A stretch of 64,000 bases of DNA from Isoetes taiwanensis (taxonomy: Eukaryota > Streptophyta > Lycopodiopsida > Isoetales > Isoetaceae). The notes below the pieces were generated by a model, which saw only the letters and a program-made list of their open reading frames with translations, had not been told where the DNA came from and did no database searches. How positions within the stretch are numbered: the stretch's first letter is position 1; each line of letters starts with the position of its first letter. The stretch covers positions 2,576,783 to 2,640,782 of the forward strand of contig JAJEKV010000032.1 of NCBI GenBank assembly GCA_021234155.1. Reading direction: 5' to 3'. Both the position numbers and the translations under genes were made by a program. Positions 31,708 through 44,850 of the stretch are shown in pieces.

Positions 31708-34700
31708 ATGGCGGACGACGCATCGGAGACAATGGAACCACCGTCCCTCGGCAAATCCCCTCCTGCTCCAGCTACAAGGTACTAATCCACGTTTTGTCCT
31801 CTGCTTCTCCTGTATCTCTTAAATTTCGCAGCTATGCTCCAAATTGTCATTGTCACTGTTTGTTTATAGACGCATTGGCCTCAGGTTGTTGGTTTTTAGC
31901 CGAGTTTTTAGTTGCTTCGCTAGTGGGATAGTTCTTGCTTGAATTAAGTGCCAAGGAATTCGGCATGTCCTGTCTAAATCTGATTATAGAGTTCGAAAGA
32001 CAATTTGGTTATATGACCCTTTAGGAAAGGATTATTTTTGGGCCCCTAAAAGCTTATCTTATACACTATATAAGTTTTTATAGCTTACTCTAGTCGGGAT
32101 TTAGTGATGAGAATTAATGATTTGAAATTATGCCTTAACAGCTCAGTGGGCGCTTCTTGTCCACCTCATCAGACTGCTCATGCGGGCCTTCATCGGCAAA
32201 ATTTAACATCAAGAAAAGCAACTCTATCTAGTGCAAGTGCAGTTCGGCCTCACCCTGGTATAAGCACTAGCACAGCATGTGCTTCCACCACCCCAAGTTC
32301 GCACCGTCCAGCTTGCAGGCCATGGCATGCTGGTGATCTTTTCCAGCGGCTAGCAACATTTAAACCTAGTGCATGGGCTCAATTACCACAGGTAGTTAAT
32401 GCTTATTCTAGTCCCCAAATTCAAGTCAAAATCAGAGGAAAAAAATGACTATTTTTTATCAGTGATACAAGAAGCCATACGTTTAATTATTTATCTACTT
32501 TGCGCAATGCAATTAATTTGACTTTTACTCTTCCTGTGTCAGATTATTGGTCCACTAGCTTGTGCTAGACGAGGATGGGTAAATATTGGTACGGATACAA
32601 TAAAATGTGAAGGATGTGGAGCACACCTTATCTTTTCTACGTCAAATTCTTGGTCACAAAATGAGGGTTCGTTTTCCTCAAAATAAATTTCATCTTGATT
32701 CTCCATGTCTGTAATATGAGCTGTGTGAATAATATGTCTCGCTGTAGAAGGCACTTAATTCTATTATCTGGCTGGAAAGTGTAATAAAATTAGCTGGTCA
32801 GACAGACTCATTTTCTTTACCCCTTGCTGGTATAGTTGATAGCGCTGTTGAAGCATTCTGGGAGAAGCTTGACACAGGGCACCGAAGACTTTGTCCATGG
32901 AGAGGAAATACATGTTCAGAATCTATAGGATACTTTCTATCCTCTCCACCATCAGCTCTGATTGGTGCTTATAATGATCGGTGCGATGCCCTTCTGCAGA
33001 TTGCTTTTTTGCCAGTTGTTTGACCAGATGAAGCTGTCAAGGGGTCCACAGATTGAACGCCTTCTTTCGCAACATCCATCTCGCATGATAACAGGAGAAG
33101 AATTTGCTTGTGAAAGTTCAATGCCTCTATCATATCATGCATTTTACAAGGTCTGCATCTTTATCCTTGTAGATGCTGTTTATGAAATACTTTTTAATCT
33201 AGCTATTATCTTAAAACTCTATTGTCTTGGTGTATTTATAAATGATATTAAGTTATTCCTATTGATTTGCAGGCACAAAAGGTTATTGGCCTATGTGGAT
33301 GGGAGGCACGTTTATTGCCTTCCGCAGCAGAATACGACAATCATTCTGCTCAATCTACCAGGAATGCATGCTCAGTTGGCCCTAGTAAAAGCCGGGCAAA
33401 GAAACATCATACCCATGGTTCTAAACATTTAACAAGCTCAAAGGTAGACAAAGATGAAGTTAATAAAGGCTCTGCATTGAAAGCATCCATGAAATCGTCT
33501 GCACTTCTAGAATGCAGCTTTTGTGGGGCTAATTTGAGAATTTCAGCATTCCGTCTAATGGCACGGCCACCAGTCCTGGAAGATCCTCTCTATTTGCATT
33601 ATGAAGCATCCGATCAAAAGATTAGTGGAACTCCAGTCTGTGGTGCCAGCGCGGCCAGTAATATTAATGGATGGTATGCGAGTGAGCATAGACAACAGCT
33701 AGTGGAAGTAGGCGAGACAACGGTTGAGGTATCAAAGATTCATCCTGAAGGGCTGTTAGACTTGAATCTCACAATTGCAGGGGGCCCACCACCAACAATG
33801 CTAAGTCCTGCTTTTGACAATGCTTTTGGTCAGGCCGAGGGCAGTGAGATAGGTAACTGCGGGGTTGCATTCTATGAGTCTAGGGAGCAGGGCATAGGGC
33901 GAGATGATACGTCAAATTTTATGCCTGGAACAGGGTGTTTGCAAGCTGAGAGTGTTAATGTCCATGGCACTGACGACATGGATGATGGCATTATAAGAGA
34001 TGGTGACCAAAGTTATGCAGCAGAATCATCAAAGCGGAAGTGGGCTGCTGAAACTTCACCAATGGATCAGCAGTCCTTTGGAATGATTGATACTGGACCC
34101 GCAAGTGATATTAATGTAACCGTTGAAGCTGACACTGAGGAAGTAGGTTGTTCGAGGAAGAAGCGTAAAGTTGTTGGTGATAATCAAGGTAGGGTTAGGG
34201 CACATTTTATGAATAGGCAGCTTGCAAGGGATCTTCCATGTTCTTCATCAGTCAATGCAACTGAAACATGCTACCAGGAGAACTCAGTGGAAAGTGTTGA
34301 TTTTTTACCTGTTGGGGCTGCATATGACACTACTGCAGCTAGTCGATATGAAGAACCTGAAATGCTCGAGGATCCCACCAGTTCTCTGCCTGCTCGACAG
34401 AACTCATCTTGTGTGAAGAACAATAGTTGTCATGAGGATGAGGAAACGGACATTGTAAGGATTACCTATGCTACAGATATGGATGTTATCAGTACTGGCA
34501 TGATAGATCAGAAGCTACAAAGCCATGGAGGGCAAATAGTAGGGGGCATCATTTTTCCAGAGCCTCAGACACAAAATGTTGCTGGAGAGGTCGACATTGT
34601 CACAGAGCATCAGGGCTTACCTGCTGAGAAGGTAACACAAGATACACATGGACATCTTCCTAGAGTAGCATATGTTTCAGATCGACATGATGGTGACAAA

Positions 34701-35540
34701 GATAGCCATGAAGCTATGCTATCTCGATGTCCCAAAGTTAATTCAACAAAGGGTACTATTTTGGCTGATGATGAATCTGCTAGATGTGGGTTCAGAAAAG
34801 GAGAGGAAACAGTAGATACAACTAATGCCGTGATTATTGGGGGATCCACAAATGCCACTATAAAAGAGGGGGATGATAGTGAATCTGCAGATTGTGGTTC
34901 AAGATCTAGTCATTGGGAAAAGCTTGAACCAGAGGAAGAGCGCTCAATCACTACTAGCAATGCTGTGATGTTTGGAGGATCTCTAAGCATGAAGGAAAAT
35001 GGAGGCGGGATGGAAATTACAAAGGATCAAGATGATCAAACTGGTGCAAACAGCATGTCATTTGCACAAGCAGGTATAGCTGGTTATAATACTTTTTTCT
35101 CGCTAATGCTTCTATGACTTATGACTTATATGCAAGAGAGTTTTTGTTGGTGACAGGAAAAGTGGTGCGCAAACCACATGACCTGGGACAGATGGATTTT
35201 GATCCAATTAGATCGCACAGGCATTTTTGCCCATGGATGAATGGGTTTGTTTTGACAGCTATCAATTGCAGATCTTTCCCAGAAGATGCTTGTAACGGCT
35301 GGCAGCTAACAGTTGATGCCCTTGACGCTTATGAAACACAGTGTCATGTTCCTGATGGCGCAACAGAATCAGAGTCAACTGCTTCAATGTGCAAGGTGTG
35401 GATGTCCTCCTCTTTGTGTCAAGTCAATCCTGTTTATTAGGAACACATAAGGCTTATCATAGACATTGTACCTTCCTAAAATGCAGGTAGATTCCGTATT
35501 GGAAGTTCAAAAAACGTCAAGCTGGAATTCCTACAGGTGA
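31708..35540 (+). CDS. ILP1: IAP-like protein 1 family: C3HC (BIR-like) zinc-finger protein, ZC3HC1/NIPA relative; one frameshift
   Basis: Exons: 31708-31778, 32142-32391, 32543-32666, 32836-33150, 33273-35073, 35157-35395 and 35487-35540, all GT-AG. Phases agree except for one extra base in exon 4. About 950 residues, close to what I recall for plant members. The first zinc domain has C129-x2-C132 and H164-x3-C168 (GHRRLCPW). A second has C334-x2-C337 (ECSFCG) and H874-x3-C878 (HRHFCPW), split by a long acidic insert. LDLNLT in the insert is EAR-like, and SRKKRKV near 34155 is a likely nuclear signal. AQKVIGLCGWE and CNGWQLTVDALDA are family hallmarks. The human relative sits at the nuclear basket. 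Exon 4 goes from FLPVV to a stop (TGA, 33019-33021) and resumes in the +1 frame at DQMKLSRGPQ, so this is a pseudogene, an allele or an assembly error. The end is uncertain: CAG|GTGAAC near the stop could be another donor. The symbol ILP1 is also used for an unrelated polyploidy gene. Confidence 0.85.
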
Positions 35541-35635
35541 ACATCATGGATTCTCTATATTTTCCTTTTATATTTAAGGTCAATAAATTGCCAAAAATTA
35601 GGGCATCTCAGTTGCGAAGATCATGTTGCAGTTTT

Positions 35636-35679
<44 letters not shown>

Positions 35680-35681
35680 TC
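35636..35681 (+). repeat. (AAT)n microsatellite
   Basis: About 15 AAT units downstream of the IAP-like gene. Confidence 0.95.
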
Positions 35682-36339
35682 TATTCATGTTCTCATATGT
35701 TTAGGAGACAGAAAAGAAACATTACATGCGACAATAGTCCTATGTCATTGCTTCATTTGCACACTCACCGGTGCTTTTGAAATGGGTTCGGAGTCATGTT
35801 GCAAAAATGCCAGAAACTATCCAATATTTATTCATTGTATAGCAACTGCCTTGAGGATGTTCAAAAGTTTTGTAGATTGGAAAGGACAATTTCAGTACTA
35901 TGTAGTTCATGCAAGTGAAAATCTATGCAGCTTTTTATTTGTTCAAATACACTGGTGCTGTCTTGCATATCATGCCATCTGATATACGATTTGCCATTTG
36001 ACCATAGTTGTTTATACATAGCAATTAACTTGGATAAATCATGATATCCTTGTTCCACGAATTTTCAATACTCAAATGTGATAAACAAAGGGCCGAGGAG
36101 AAAAACATTGAGCTGTTTTAAACAGAAATTTGCTTTTTCAAGACTAATTTACACCTTTTGCTATGTTGTGCTCTCACCTCCACTATGCATCCAGTTTCAC
36201 TCAAACAAAAATGTTGGTTCCTTTTTGTATTTTTTCTAGTTTTCGCTCCACAACTTAGTGGAGAACTCAAGCTGGTAGAAATCTTGCTTGATTGCCATAT
36301 TTAGGCGAGGGTCCCCAATAGTGGACCACCGTGGTAAAA

Positions 36340-37592
36340 TAGATCAATTTTTTCAATAGAGGCTCTTCAAGTTATCTCTAGGAGGCAAAGTAATATTTTT
36401 GCTCCTTGTCACCTTGGTTATTTGCTGGAGGAAAGTCTTGATCACATTTTCTTTTGTCCTAAACTGGATCCTTTTTTGTCCTGATTTAATGGTAAACTGG
36501 GTACTCTTTTCCTCTCTATGGTGACTAGTAATCTGCTTTTCTATATTCAAAACAAGTGTACTTTTACTAACACTATTATGTTTATTGCTCTATGGAATAT
36601 ATGGAGAGCTAGAAATAGAATTGTGCATGGAAATAAGAGTCTCTCAATTTTTTGGATTAAGATGCATTTTTAGCTGGATGTTGAGTCAACTGCCTCACAG
36701 CTCAAAAAAAAATTTTGTTGATAAATATGACAGGAAGTGGGACTCAATTGGTGGGTTCTTTTAATTTATTTGTCTCTAATTTGAACGTCATTAGCCTATC
36801 TGCATCTATGTAAGAGGAACACTGGAGATTTGGAGGATAGCTTTATAAGGAAGGGTGAAGACATGGAATTAAATCATCTGATGGGAAAGCTAAATGTGGA
36901 TAAGAATGGTTTGGACAATAAATCAGATTGGGCAAGGTTGTTCTGCAGAGAGGTTGTCCAAGTATATTGCATGTTTGACTTCATCTCCATGCATCATTAC
37001 TATATGTCTGAGGGACAATTCACAAGATACAGGGAGTTATACTACACTCATAGACTTCTCTGGTGATTCCTGTTTGGTTGAAGCTGCTGAGCTGACAGCC
37101 GACCTCTATATCTTTGGCTCTGCTGACTCTTTCTACTCTTTTTTCAATGCCAAGCTTGACTCCCTCTCCTCATAATCTTGCTACCTGCTGCTGGCCTTTC
37201 TGTCACTCTATGGAACCTCTTCTTTGCCACTATTTGCTCAACTCTAATTCCTCATCTTGTATGAGTTTTTGTTGGCTATATCATTTTTCAGGTGTTGACC
37301 AGGTGTGGCATGGGAGTTTTTGTTGGGGTCGTGGCTGCAATTTTTTCTTGGAATTTTCTTACTTACTGTGAGAAAAGACATTTGATTCTGTGATACCTCT
37401 ACAGTCTATCGAATTTTGTCTACTCAATTTATATCATATTTCATCTGCCTTTTCCTCCTTAGGAAAGGTTGGAGTTGTATGAATTTTGCTTCTTTACTTT
37501 CTGCTATGACTAGCAGAACTGTGTACTGTTTCTCTTGATTAATAGGAAAATCTACTCTTACTCTCAAAAAAAAGAAAAAAAAGAAAAAAAGA
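36340..37592 (+). mobile_element. 5'-truncated L1 3' fragment with A-rich tail
   Basis: DNA from about 36350 aligns with 21400-22690 of the nested L1: the LEESLDHIFFCPKLDPF region, LWNIWRARNRIVHG, then the tail TCTTGATTAATAGGAAAA.TC followed by AAAAAAAAGAAAAAAAAG. Coding frames are broken. It ends directly against a coiled-coil-like frame at 37593, so it may have truncated the PIF/Harbinger partner gene. Confidence 0.85.
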
Positions 37593-37767
37593 GATGGTGT
37601 CAGGGGTGCAACCACGATTCTTGTCGAAGTAATGAAGGACATCACTGTAATACACAAGGACTTGAAGTTATTGGAGATACATGCAAAGAAAGATGCACAA
37701 GTGAAGAGAGAGAAAATACATATGCATCTAGCAGAGATGCAAATGCGCTTGCAAATGGAATGGAGTG
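37593..37767 (+). pseudogene. C-terminal relic of a PIF/Harbinger MYB/SANT-like partner protein (tentative)
   Basis: The open frame reads ILVEVMKDITVIHKDLKLLE then HAKKDAQVKREKIHMHLAEM and a short tail to a stop at 37765-37767. The pattern, charged helices with KDI...HKDL, resembles the C-terminal tail of MYB/SANT-like proteins encoded beside plant PIF/Harbinger transposases. A transposase relic faces it 0.5 kb away. Its N-terminal part is missing because the L1 fragment abuts it. Similarity is by pattern only. Confidence 0.35.
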
Positions 37768-38264
37768 CATGTTTTTCGTCTGCATAACCAAGAAATGCAA
37801 GCCAGACAGAATGGGAAGTTCAAGTATGGAAGTCATGATACCAACTACCAGTAATGACGTTTTTCGTTTGCAAGTGCGTGTGCTTTTATTTCGTGAAGGT
37901 GTAATTGTGGATTTTATATTTTCTACTAGTCATTTTCTATTGAAATTGAAATGTAATGGTTTTATTCTAGTTGATTTATAAAGAGTGTTATGTAAGGAAT
38001 ATAATAAAGAATCTATGCTATGCTCTCAATAATCAAGTTGTGTCAAATATGGTCTCTTATGCAATGCTCTAGACATTCATAATTTTATTTATTTATTTAT
38101 TTATCTGGCTCTCTTTGGGCCTTGAGAAGACATATAGCCTGTATATACTGTCATTTACAGTTCAGTACAAAGGATCGGTGTGTATGGTGTTACATATTGG
38201 ACCAATGAATTTAAAATCTATTAAATCTATAAACTATTGAATATAAAAATATTGAACTATTAAA

Positions 38265-39226
38265 TATAAAGCAATTGAACTATAAAAGCCATTAGACTAC
38301 AGAATATGAAGTTCCCAAATACATCACCATTGAGTTGTAAGAAGAACTGCAAAACACAGCAAGCAATGACGATACGAAGTGCATGTGGCAGCCGAATTGA
38401 CATGGACTCCAGTATCTTCCAATGGCCCTTCAATAAAGCAAACAAATTCTCAATGAGAACGTGGACTTGAGATAGGCATTTTGAGAAAGCAATATCAGCA
38501 CTGCATCGCCATTCTTTCTTCTTTTCATAACCACCATAAAGGAAGAATGGGTAGCCAAAATCTTGAAGTATAAAAGGTCTAATTCTCACACCGCGAAGTC
38601 CCTTATAAGCATTGTTATAATTTGTTTATTCATAAGCTTCCCATAAAAAGACGATGTATAGAAATGACGTGTGTCATGAGAGCCACTAGGGGCATCACAA
38701 CACACATCCCAAAGAGTGGCAGAACTAAAAACCCCAAGTTCAAAGCATTTATCCATCTTTGGACCATCCCTATGCCTTGTAATTACTACTTCTTTCCTGT
38801 TATCAAAAAGAGTGTTACCTCTGTCAATGCTTTGCTGTACGAAAAGGGTCAGATGCTTCTCCAATCTGAGCTTTCTCTCAATATCAGCAAATATATCCTC
38901 CATTTCATTGAGAAAATCGAATTGGTGTGCATTTCCCTCGAACTTGAGTGCTGTTATGCACACATTCTTGCTCTTCTGCTCAGTCTCAAGCTGCAGAGCT
39001 GAAATTTTAGGATTTAACTCATTCAACGTATCATATCTGTGAGGGATATGCCTCTATTTCATTCCTTTTATCCAAGCTGGAGCAGGTGTCTTCCAAACTT
39101 GTTCTTCTAATGCATCCAAAATGCTATCTTGTAGCATAGAATACTCTCAAAGGGCTTTTCTGATCTGACAGTCGCAGCCTTGGCAGTCGCAGCCTTAGCT
39201 GCCTTAGCAGCTGAAACTCTAGGCAT
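38265..39226 (-). pseudogene. PIF/Harbinger transposase (DDE superfamily) relic
   Basis: Reverse-strand frames 39026-38586 and 38589-38260 carry LWDVCCDAPSGSHDTRHFYTSS (the D.....GS.HD.R step of the DDE domain), GYPFFLYGGY, then LSQVHVLIENLFALLKGHWKIL and IACCVLQFFLQLNG. The last two match the E-containing VE.AFG.LKGRW and ACC.LHNF motifs of plant Harbinger transposases. The last region has LIENLFALLKG, with the expected Glu present. An Ala/Lys-rich start (PRVSAAKAAKAATAKAAT) lies near 39226. Two frame breaks make it inactive. Terminal repeats were not found. Confidence 0.7.
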
Positions 39227-39477
39227 GATGCAAGAAAAGGCAAGAAACTAGAATGATAAAATGCTGGAAGTGAATAACTTGCACTCTACTGCAAAGGATG
39301 TCGTTAGCTCCCACTGCAAAAGGCCAAACTGAGAAGCCAAGATCACAACTTAGAGAACTATTTGAACACTAAAAGCAAAGCAAATTACAAGGCAAGATTG
39401 AACCGTCTGAATGATGCTTTCAACAAATTGGCCACAAAAGAACCTGTGGATTGCAATAACAAGAGAACCCTGTGGAT

Positions 39478-39568
39478 TTCACTGTGATTGCAATGTTACA
39501 ATGGAAAACTAGTGGACCCGATGGATTTTACTCTGATTGCAATGTTACAGTGGAAAACTAGTGGGCTT
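39478..39568 (+). repeat. Short tandem duplication, about 51-bp period
   Basis: The segment from TGATTGCAATGTTACARTGG through AAAACTAGTGG occurs twice (about 39484 and 39535). Confidence 0.8.
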
Positions 39569-40504
39569 CTGAGGTTAAATTGCTTCACTGCCTCAATTTG
39601 CCAAGGAAGAAGACAAATAGATAAAGCAGATCAAAGCCAAGTAGCAGGTAGGAGACCCATAGACAAAATTGAGTTGAAAAAAGGAGCTCAGAAGGGCTAT
39701 TCTATAATCAGCTCTACCCAAGGGTTGTAGTGAGATCTCCACTACACAACGCCATATGTGGAATCTGTGGAATCTACTCAAATGCAACCAAAGGGAACTT
39801 GGATAGTATGCTTCTAATAATTAACGACTCTACAATCCAGCAACGAACAAAATTTGAAGCAGTGAATATGGCGATCCTAATAGCCGAGCAAGAATTTAAG
39901 AGAAAAAAGCCAAGTCCTATAATTTGGAGATGGAAGACAACAGAACATGGAAGGACGATAAAGCAAAAAGGGAACACGGTGAGATTATTGAAATAGATAG
40001 GAAAACCTCGAACGAATAGCAAATCTTGAAGCAAAAAGGAAGCAAATGCTGGAGTAAGAGACGAAAACAAAAGTATGGAGATGAAGATGCGCGGATGAAA
40101 AGGGAAAAAGCCTGGAGGGGTATAAAGCACAAAATTTAACTGTCAAGTAAACCTATCTAACTGGTTTTTGATAATTACATTTGTATTTGATTGATCATAT
40201 TCTCATTCTCTAGCACTTCACTCACAGGATCTTGTGTCTTTGCTTATATCTATGTTGTTTTTATCAAAGATTCCAAGGTATTTTTATGCATGAGTAAAAG
40301 CATGGAGCTGGAAGGGCATTTTTAGGCCAGTGAAGCACTCGCTAAGAACTTTGTATTGAAAGATTTATTTATTTTTATCTTTTTTCTCCAGCTCTGGTTG
40401 TCTCACCTTTTGTTGCTCGTACATCTCATGCTGCTTCCACTTCTACCATCTCCCTCCCCCCCCCCCGGCTGCCGCACTGAATCTCCAGCTGCAGGCCCCT
40501 GCCA

Positions 40505-41510
40505 ACAAATAAGAATTGCCTCCGCATGGTCTCCTGGAATTGTCAGGGCTTTCCATGGCAGAAGGGATATAGTCTCAACTCGGTTGCCGCAGACATGGAT
40601 CTCATCTTCCTCATGGAAACATGGGAGCATGCAGGACACAGACCCGACTCTTCAATGATTGCACAGGAAAGCGGGGCATGGAAGAATTTTCTGCTACTAC
40701 CGGACGGCCTTGGCACAGTCAATCTCCTTATTCAAGACAGACAGACACAACCAGTATTTTGTGGGTGCATGTACAAAACTGCAGTAGCAGACCTCTCTTT
40801 GTGGCAGCCTATTACTTTCCACATGGAGAGAGCAACTTCTATCACACCCACTCGGATGTGGATAGGCTGGACCCCTATGCCGATCTAGATGACATACAAC
40901 AACATAAGTAGTTGGGTAGTGTCATATTCCTTGGAGACTTCAATGCATGCACCGGGGTAGAACAACCCATGAGATTTGATCCCTTGACTGATGATATATT
41001 GCAGCTTGTCCTGCGGAAGGATCTTGGCTACGGACATCAGATGACAATCAGGTCACGCGCTATGATAGGCAGTTGCTTTTGCTCGGTGGTATCTTTGACC
41101 TAATAATCTGCAATGGATTGGCACAGTAGCCGTCTACCCGCAAGAGCACTTGCAGGCAGGAAAACAAGGGGAGGATCTAGTGTGGCGGACTATGTGCTGG
41201 TGCTTGAGCAGGATATGCATGTCGTCAAGCACTTCCAGGTGGGAACAACTAATATGGATGAAGAGATCGACTCAGACCACCTACCACTTTACTTGAAGCT
41301 GGCTTGGCAGGTTGTGCGAACCCCCTGTGCGACAACTCCTCACATGCCTCAGCTGTGATTGAATTATGAACATGTAGGGGCTTATGCCCAGATGCTTGTA
41401 GATGACCTAACAAAAATTTTGCAGTACCCTATACTAGAGCAACAGACAGGCCAGCTGACTGATCTGCTTAGGACTGCTATGGAAAGGTTCTTTCAAGCAC
41501 AGTTTCATTA
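40505..41510 (+). mobile_element. LINE-A copy E: endonuclease domain, best preserved in the window
   Basis: The domain starts near 40524 with RMVSWNCQGFPWQKG, continues with DMDLIFLMETWEH (catalytic Glu position), VIFLGDFNACTGVE (40916-40960) and IDSDHLPLYLKLAW (41265-41310), and stops near 41510 before the polymerase. A few frameshifts and stops occur. It supplies the reference for reading the more damaged endonucleases of copies A and G. Confidence 0.85.
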
Positions 41511-42590
41511 AATATGGACTTTCCGCAAGTCCATAAATATCTCAAATGGTAGCTACTGTCTAGAATACAGGGTTCTAAGAGCATATTGTGCACAATAAAA
41601 TGAAGTAGACCAACTTTAATGACATTAAAATTTTACATATTTTCATTAAAATATCAAACACTTTTCATAGTCTTCATATAGCATTTGAAAGTAAAGCTAA
41701 TGTTTTTAAAATATTAAAGTTTCAAATATCCAATCCGTGTATTATGTGATTGTAATTCCTCATCAGCTGATATACTTTCTGAGCGCTTTTGGGATTAATC
41801 CTATTTTTTTGCACATACCCATGTAAATGTTAGCATTGTAATAAGTTATCGAGAGGGACATACGAGTAGAAATTGGGCGACCGCCATATTTAAGATCGTC
41901 GAAAGTGGCATTATGGAAAAACAATTCAATTAACTCAGAAAAATTGCATTGCATAACTAAACAATTAAAAGTAGGTAAAAATTCAATTTCCCATCTAAAT
42001 CTAACCTAACCCTAATGGCTAACCCTAACGAGAAGCTCACAAAGTTCGAGCTATGGCGGCAACGGTATCGGGTATGGCCAAGCGTAGCTGTATTATCTTG
42101 GTTTATTGGCAAGAATGTATTGTCTTCATTTACTGGCAGGAAGATGAATGAAGCGGGTGAAGAGTTTAAGCATGTTTCTTACAGTCTGAGCTGGTAGGGA
42201 AGATATTGGAAATACGAAGCTTGGCATCAGCATACTGCAACAAAGGAAGTAGTTGGAATCAAGGATGCAGGGCGAATCGCAGGTCTTGATCTATTGATGT
42301 AAGAAGCCAGAGTGGCCCTATAACTGATTTTTTTGCTAAACCCTTGTTCTCCTGAATCTGTCTCAATTTTGATGCCTACCGAATCCTGCACTAGAAAGTT
42401 TCTGTTGATTGCCTCTACTATGTGCTTGCGCCGACCTGCAGAAGATCAAGAAGGTGAAAGCAAGAAGACGCCATAGCCGCCCTGTCGTCGTTGAAGAACC
42501 TTCCGCCATAATCTGCTGTTGAAAGCTTTGCCTTCGATTTCGCTTCAATTTTTGCAGACCTATGCTACGATCAAAAGCCTGCGTTACTCT
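41511..42590. other. Intergenic, no supported gene
   Basis: AT-rich. The 60-residue frame at 42015-42197 (MANPNEKLTKFELWRQ...) starts beside telomere-like CTAACCCTAA repeats but shows no domain I know. Confidence 0.4.
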
Positions 42591-42596
42591 ACTTTC

Positions 42597-42770
42597 AAGC
42601 CTGATGTCCCCAATCATACAATTCTGCTCTGTGGTTATTGTTCTGCATTGCATAAAGTGTTTTCCAGCCTGCTGCTACACGCAATCTTATGGAAGTGTCC
42701 CAGCATAGTGTAGAAGGAAACTCCACTCCCAGGTACTTGTAGGTGGGTGTACCACTGGAAAAATGCATGT
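42597..42770 (-). mobile_element. LINE-A fragment F (minus strand)
   Basis: The reverse strand reads GTPTYKYLGVEFPSTLCWDT, then RLRVAAGWKTLYAMQNN and RAELYDWGHQA, equal to copy A 2612-2758. Both ends stop abruptly. It is an isolated internal piece. Confidence 0.85.
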
Positions 42771-44430
42771 TTGAAGGTAACACATGGCTTATACAGAGGC
42801 AGCTGTGATCTGATTGTCTAAAATATGCTATATGTGGCAAAACCGAATTTGCTCCAAGCAAAAATGAATTTGAAGAAGACCTTGAGATGATCAATTGTAC
42901 ATCATGGACTGGATAGAAGCAAAAACGAATATGCTTTAGTGAATACGAACTTGTCCTTATATATTTTGATGTTGTGGTGCCGAGGCTTGAATGGCAAGGA
43001 GCCAACAGTGCAAAATGATCCTTAAGCTGGATGCTAAGCCACAGATTCGAATCTGAAAAGGGGTCGGCTGGGCACTGACTGTTTGTATACATGTACAGAT
43101 CTGGATCTGTATGACCCGATTATATAGCTGTTACAATATGACCAGGTACTGAGATTTGATGCTTTACAATCTTAGTTAAAAAGGCAACTATGATTTCCGC
43201 TTTGTCTAATATAAGAATTGTATATGAAGAATATGACATGTATGGAAAATACCGATATTATAAAGTTAGAGGCTTATATTGCTGGTGAAGTTTGATTTGC
43301 CATTTTATATTTGCTCTTACCAGTTATACAGGGACTCTGGTCTTTGTTGTTAGATCATAACAACATAAAATACAAGAAGAAACATTTTCGGATATGTGGA
43401 GATGCAAACTCAATAAGACTGCTAGACATCATATACATGACGGGGAACATAAATCGGGTTGGACAATTATATTTATTGGTGAAAATGCTTCAACAGAAAT
43501 GAGATGTTTGTACTTACTTGGGAATAACATGCCTCTTAAAAGAGCATTCGAAGCTGAACCGTTATAATAACAAACCCAAGTTTTGTGCTTACTTATTCTG
43601 AAATATCTGAATACGAATGCACTTGTACTTATATGCAGATAATATATTCTTTTCAAAATGACTCGGGAAGCTCAAAATGATAAAAGTATTATGCCTTGTG
43701 AGCCGGCTTATGCCTCCATACTTAGCAATGTTTTGATTGATGATTGGCATGCTCTATGGTTGAAGTATGCTGGTGAATATAAATTGAGAAATTGTAATAT
43801 AGTCAAGATATTAAATGGATATGGAATTATGCTAGTAAACGGATTATGTTCTTACACTTTATGCTATAAATCTGATTTATGATTTATGATTTATGATTAA
43901 GACTGATTATGCTTACAGGTTCAAATATCTTAATTAGAAAACTTAATATATTAAAAATTTATTCCAGTTTTTCTCATTGATGTTAACTCAGGGCAAAAGG
44001 ATACAATTGGTGATCAGTGATAAACTAAGAGATCCAATGTACCTTTTGGCCCTTGCACATTTACCATTATCATGCTAATTGTGTATTGATTGGCTGCAGG
44101 TACGGGTTCTCTCCTCCAATTGTCTCTTATTTGCTGTTAGGATTGGCATCAACTTGGAGACGAAATTACTGGAAGCATAACTAAAGCTATATTTACTTTG
44201 TAACTCTACTTTTTTACTTGATACATAGATGGGAATAATTTATAGGATACTTTATGTCTTTATTTTGATCATACATGGGAATAATCTACAATAATAATTT
44301 ATGTCTACATTTTATGTCTCTCTTGATCATACATGGTTACAATCTACAGATTTAATGTACGAATCTTCTAAAATAATGCTTTGCTACTTTATTGTTCTAT
44401 TTTCATACTTTTACATGGTGTAATGTGCCT
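42771..44430. other. Intergenic, no supported gene
   Basis: AT-rich DNA. Open frames of 60-75 codons without motifs. Confidence 0.5.
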
Positions 44431-44465
44431 TCCAGTTGTGGCATGGGTAACGCCAGGATGGATAT

Positions 44466-44850
44466 ATGTTGGGTAATCTTTGTCATGGGTCTCACATGGC
44501 ATTTCAGACCACAGTCGACATTGTCCGAGCAAGCCACTTTGGAGCTCAATGCACAGATCGCCCACGAGTTGTCATCTTCAAGGTTGCAGATATGCGAGTG
44601 CATGAGGCAATTTTGCGTCATAGTAGGCAATTGAAGGGGACTACCCTGTACGTCGACCAGGATCTTACTTCGATGCAAGAGGAGTCCCGCCGGCAACATT
44701 TGGCTCAAGTCAGGGCGCTGCAGGATTGGTCCGAGGCAAGCTTCGCATTTTCAGGCCGGCGCCTGCTGAGGTCACTGATGCAATGTGTCAAGCTGCTACA
44801 GCATCCAGAGGCCCCATTGCTACCGCTACAGGAGCTACCCAGGGTTCAAA
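44466..44850 (+). pseudogene. LINE-A ORF1 with RRM-like domain
   Basis: The frame reads TDRPRVVIFKVADMRVHEAI followed by LRHSRQLKGTTLYVDQDLT and EESRRQHLAQVRALQ. A segment of the form VIFKV..M..HEAILRHSRQLKGT.LYVDQDLT, followed by a basic helix, is the RRM plus C-terminal pattern of LINE ORF1 proteins, which bind element RNA. The start is uncertain because the frame opens inside repetitive LINE DNA. The same C-terminal segment is at bases 1-120 of the window. Confidence 0.65.

Noticed and set aside
32960-33021. A short intron (donor CG|GTGCGA to acceptor GACCAG) explaining the IAP-like frameshift
   Set aside because: It would be under 60 bp and would remove the conserved RCDALLQ segment of the family.
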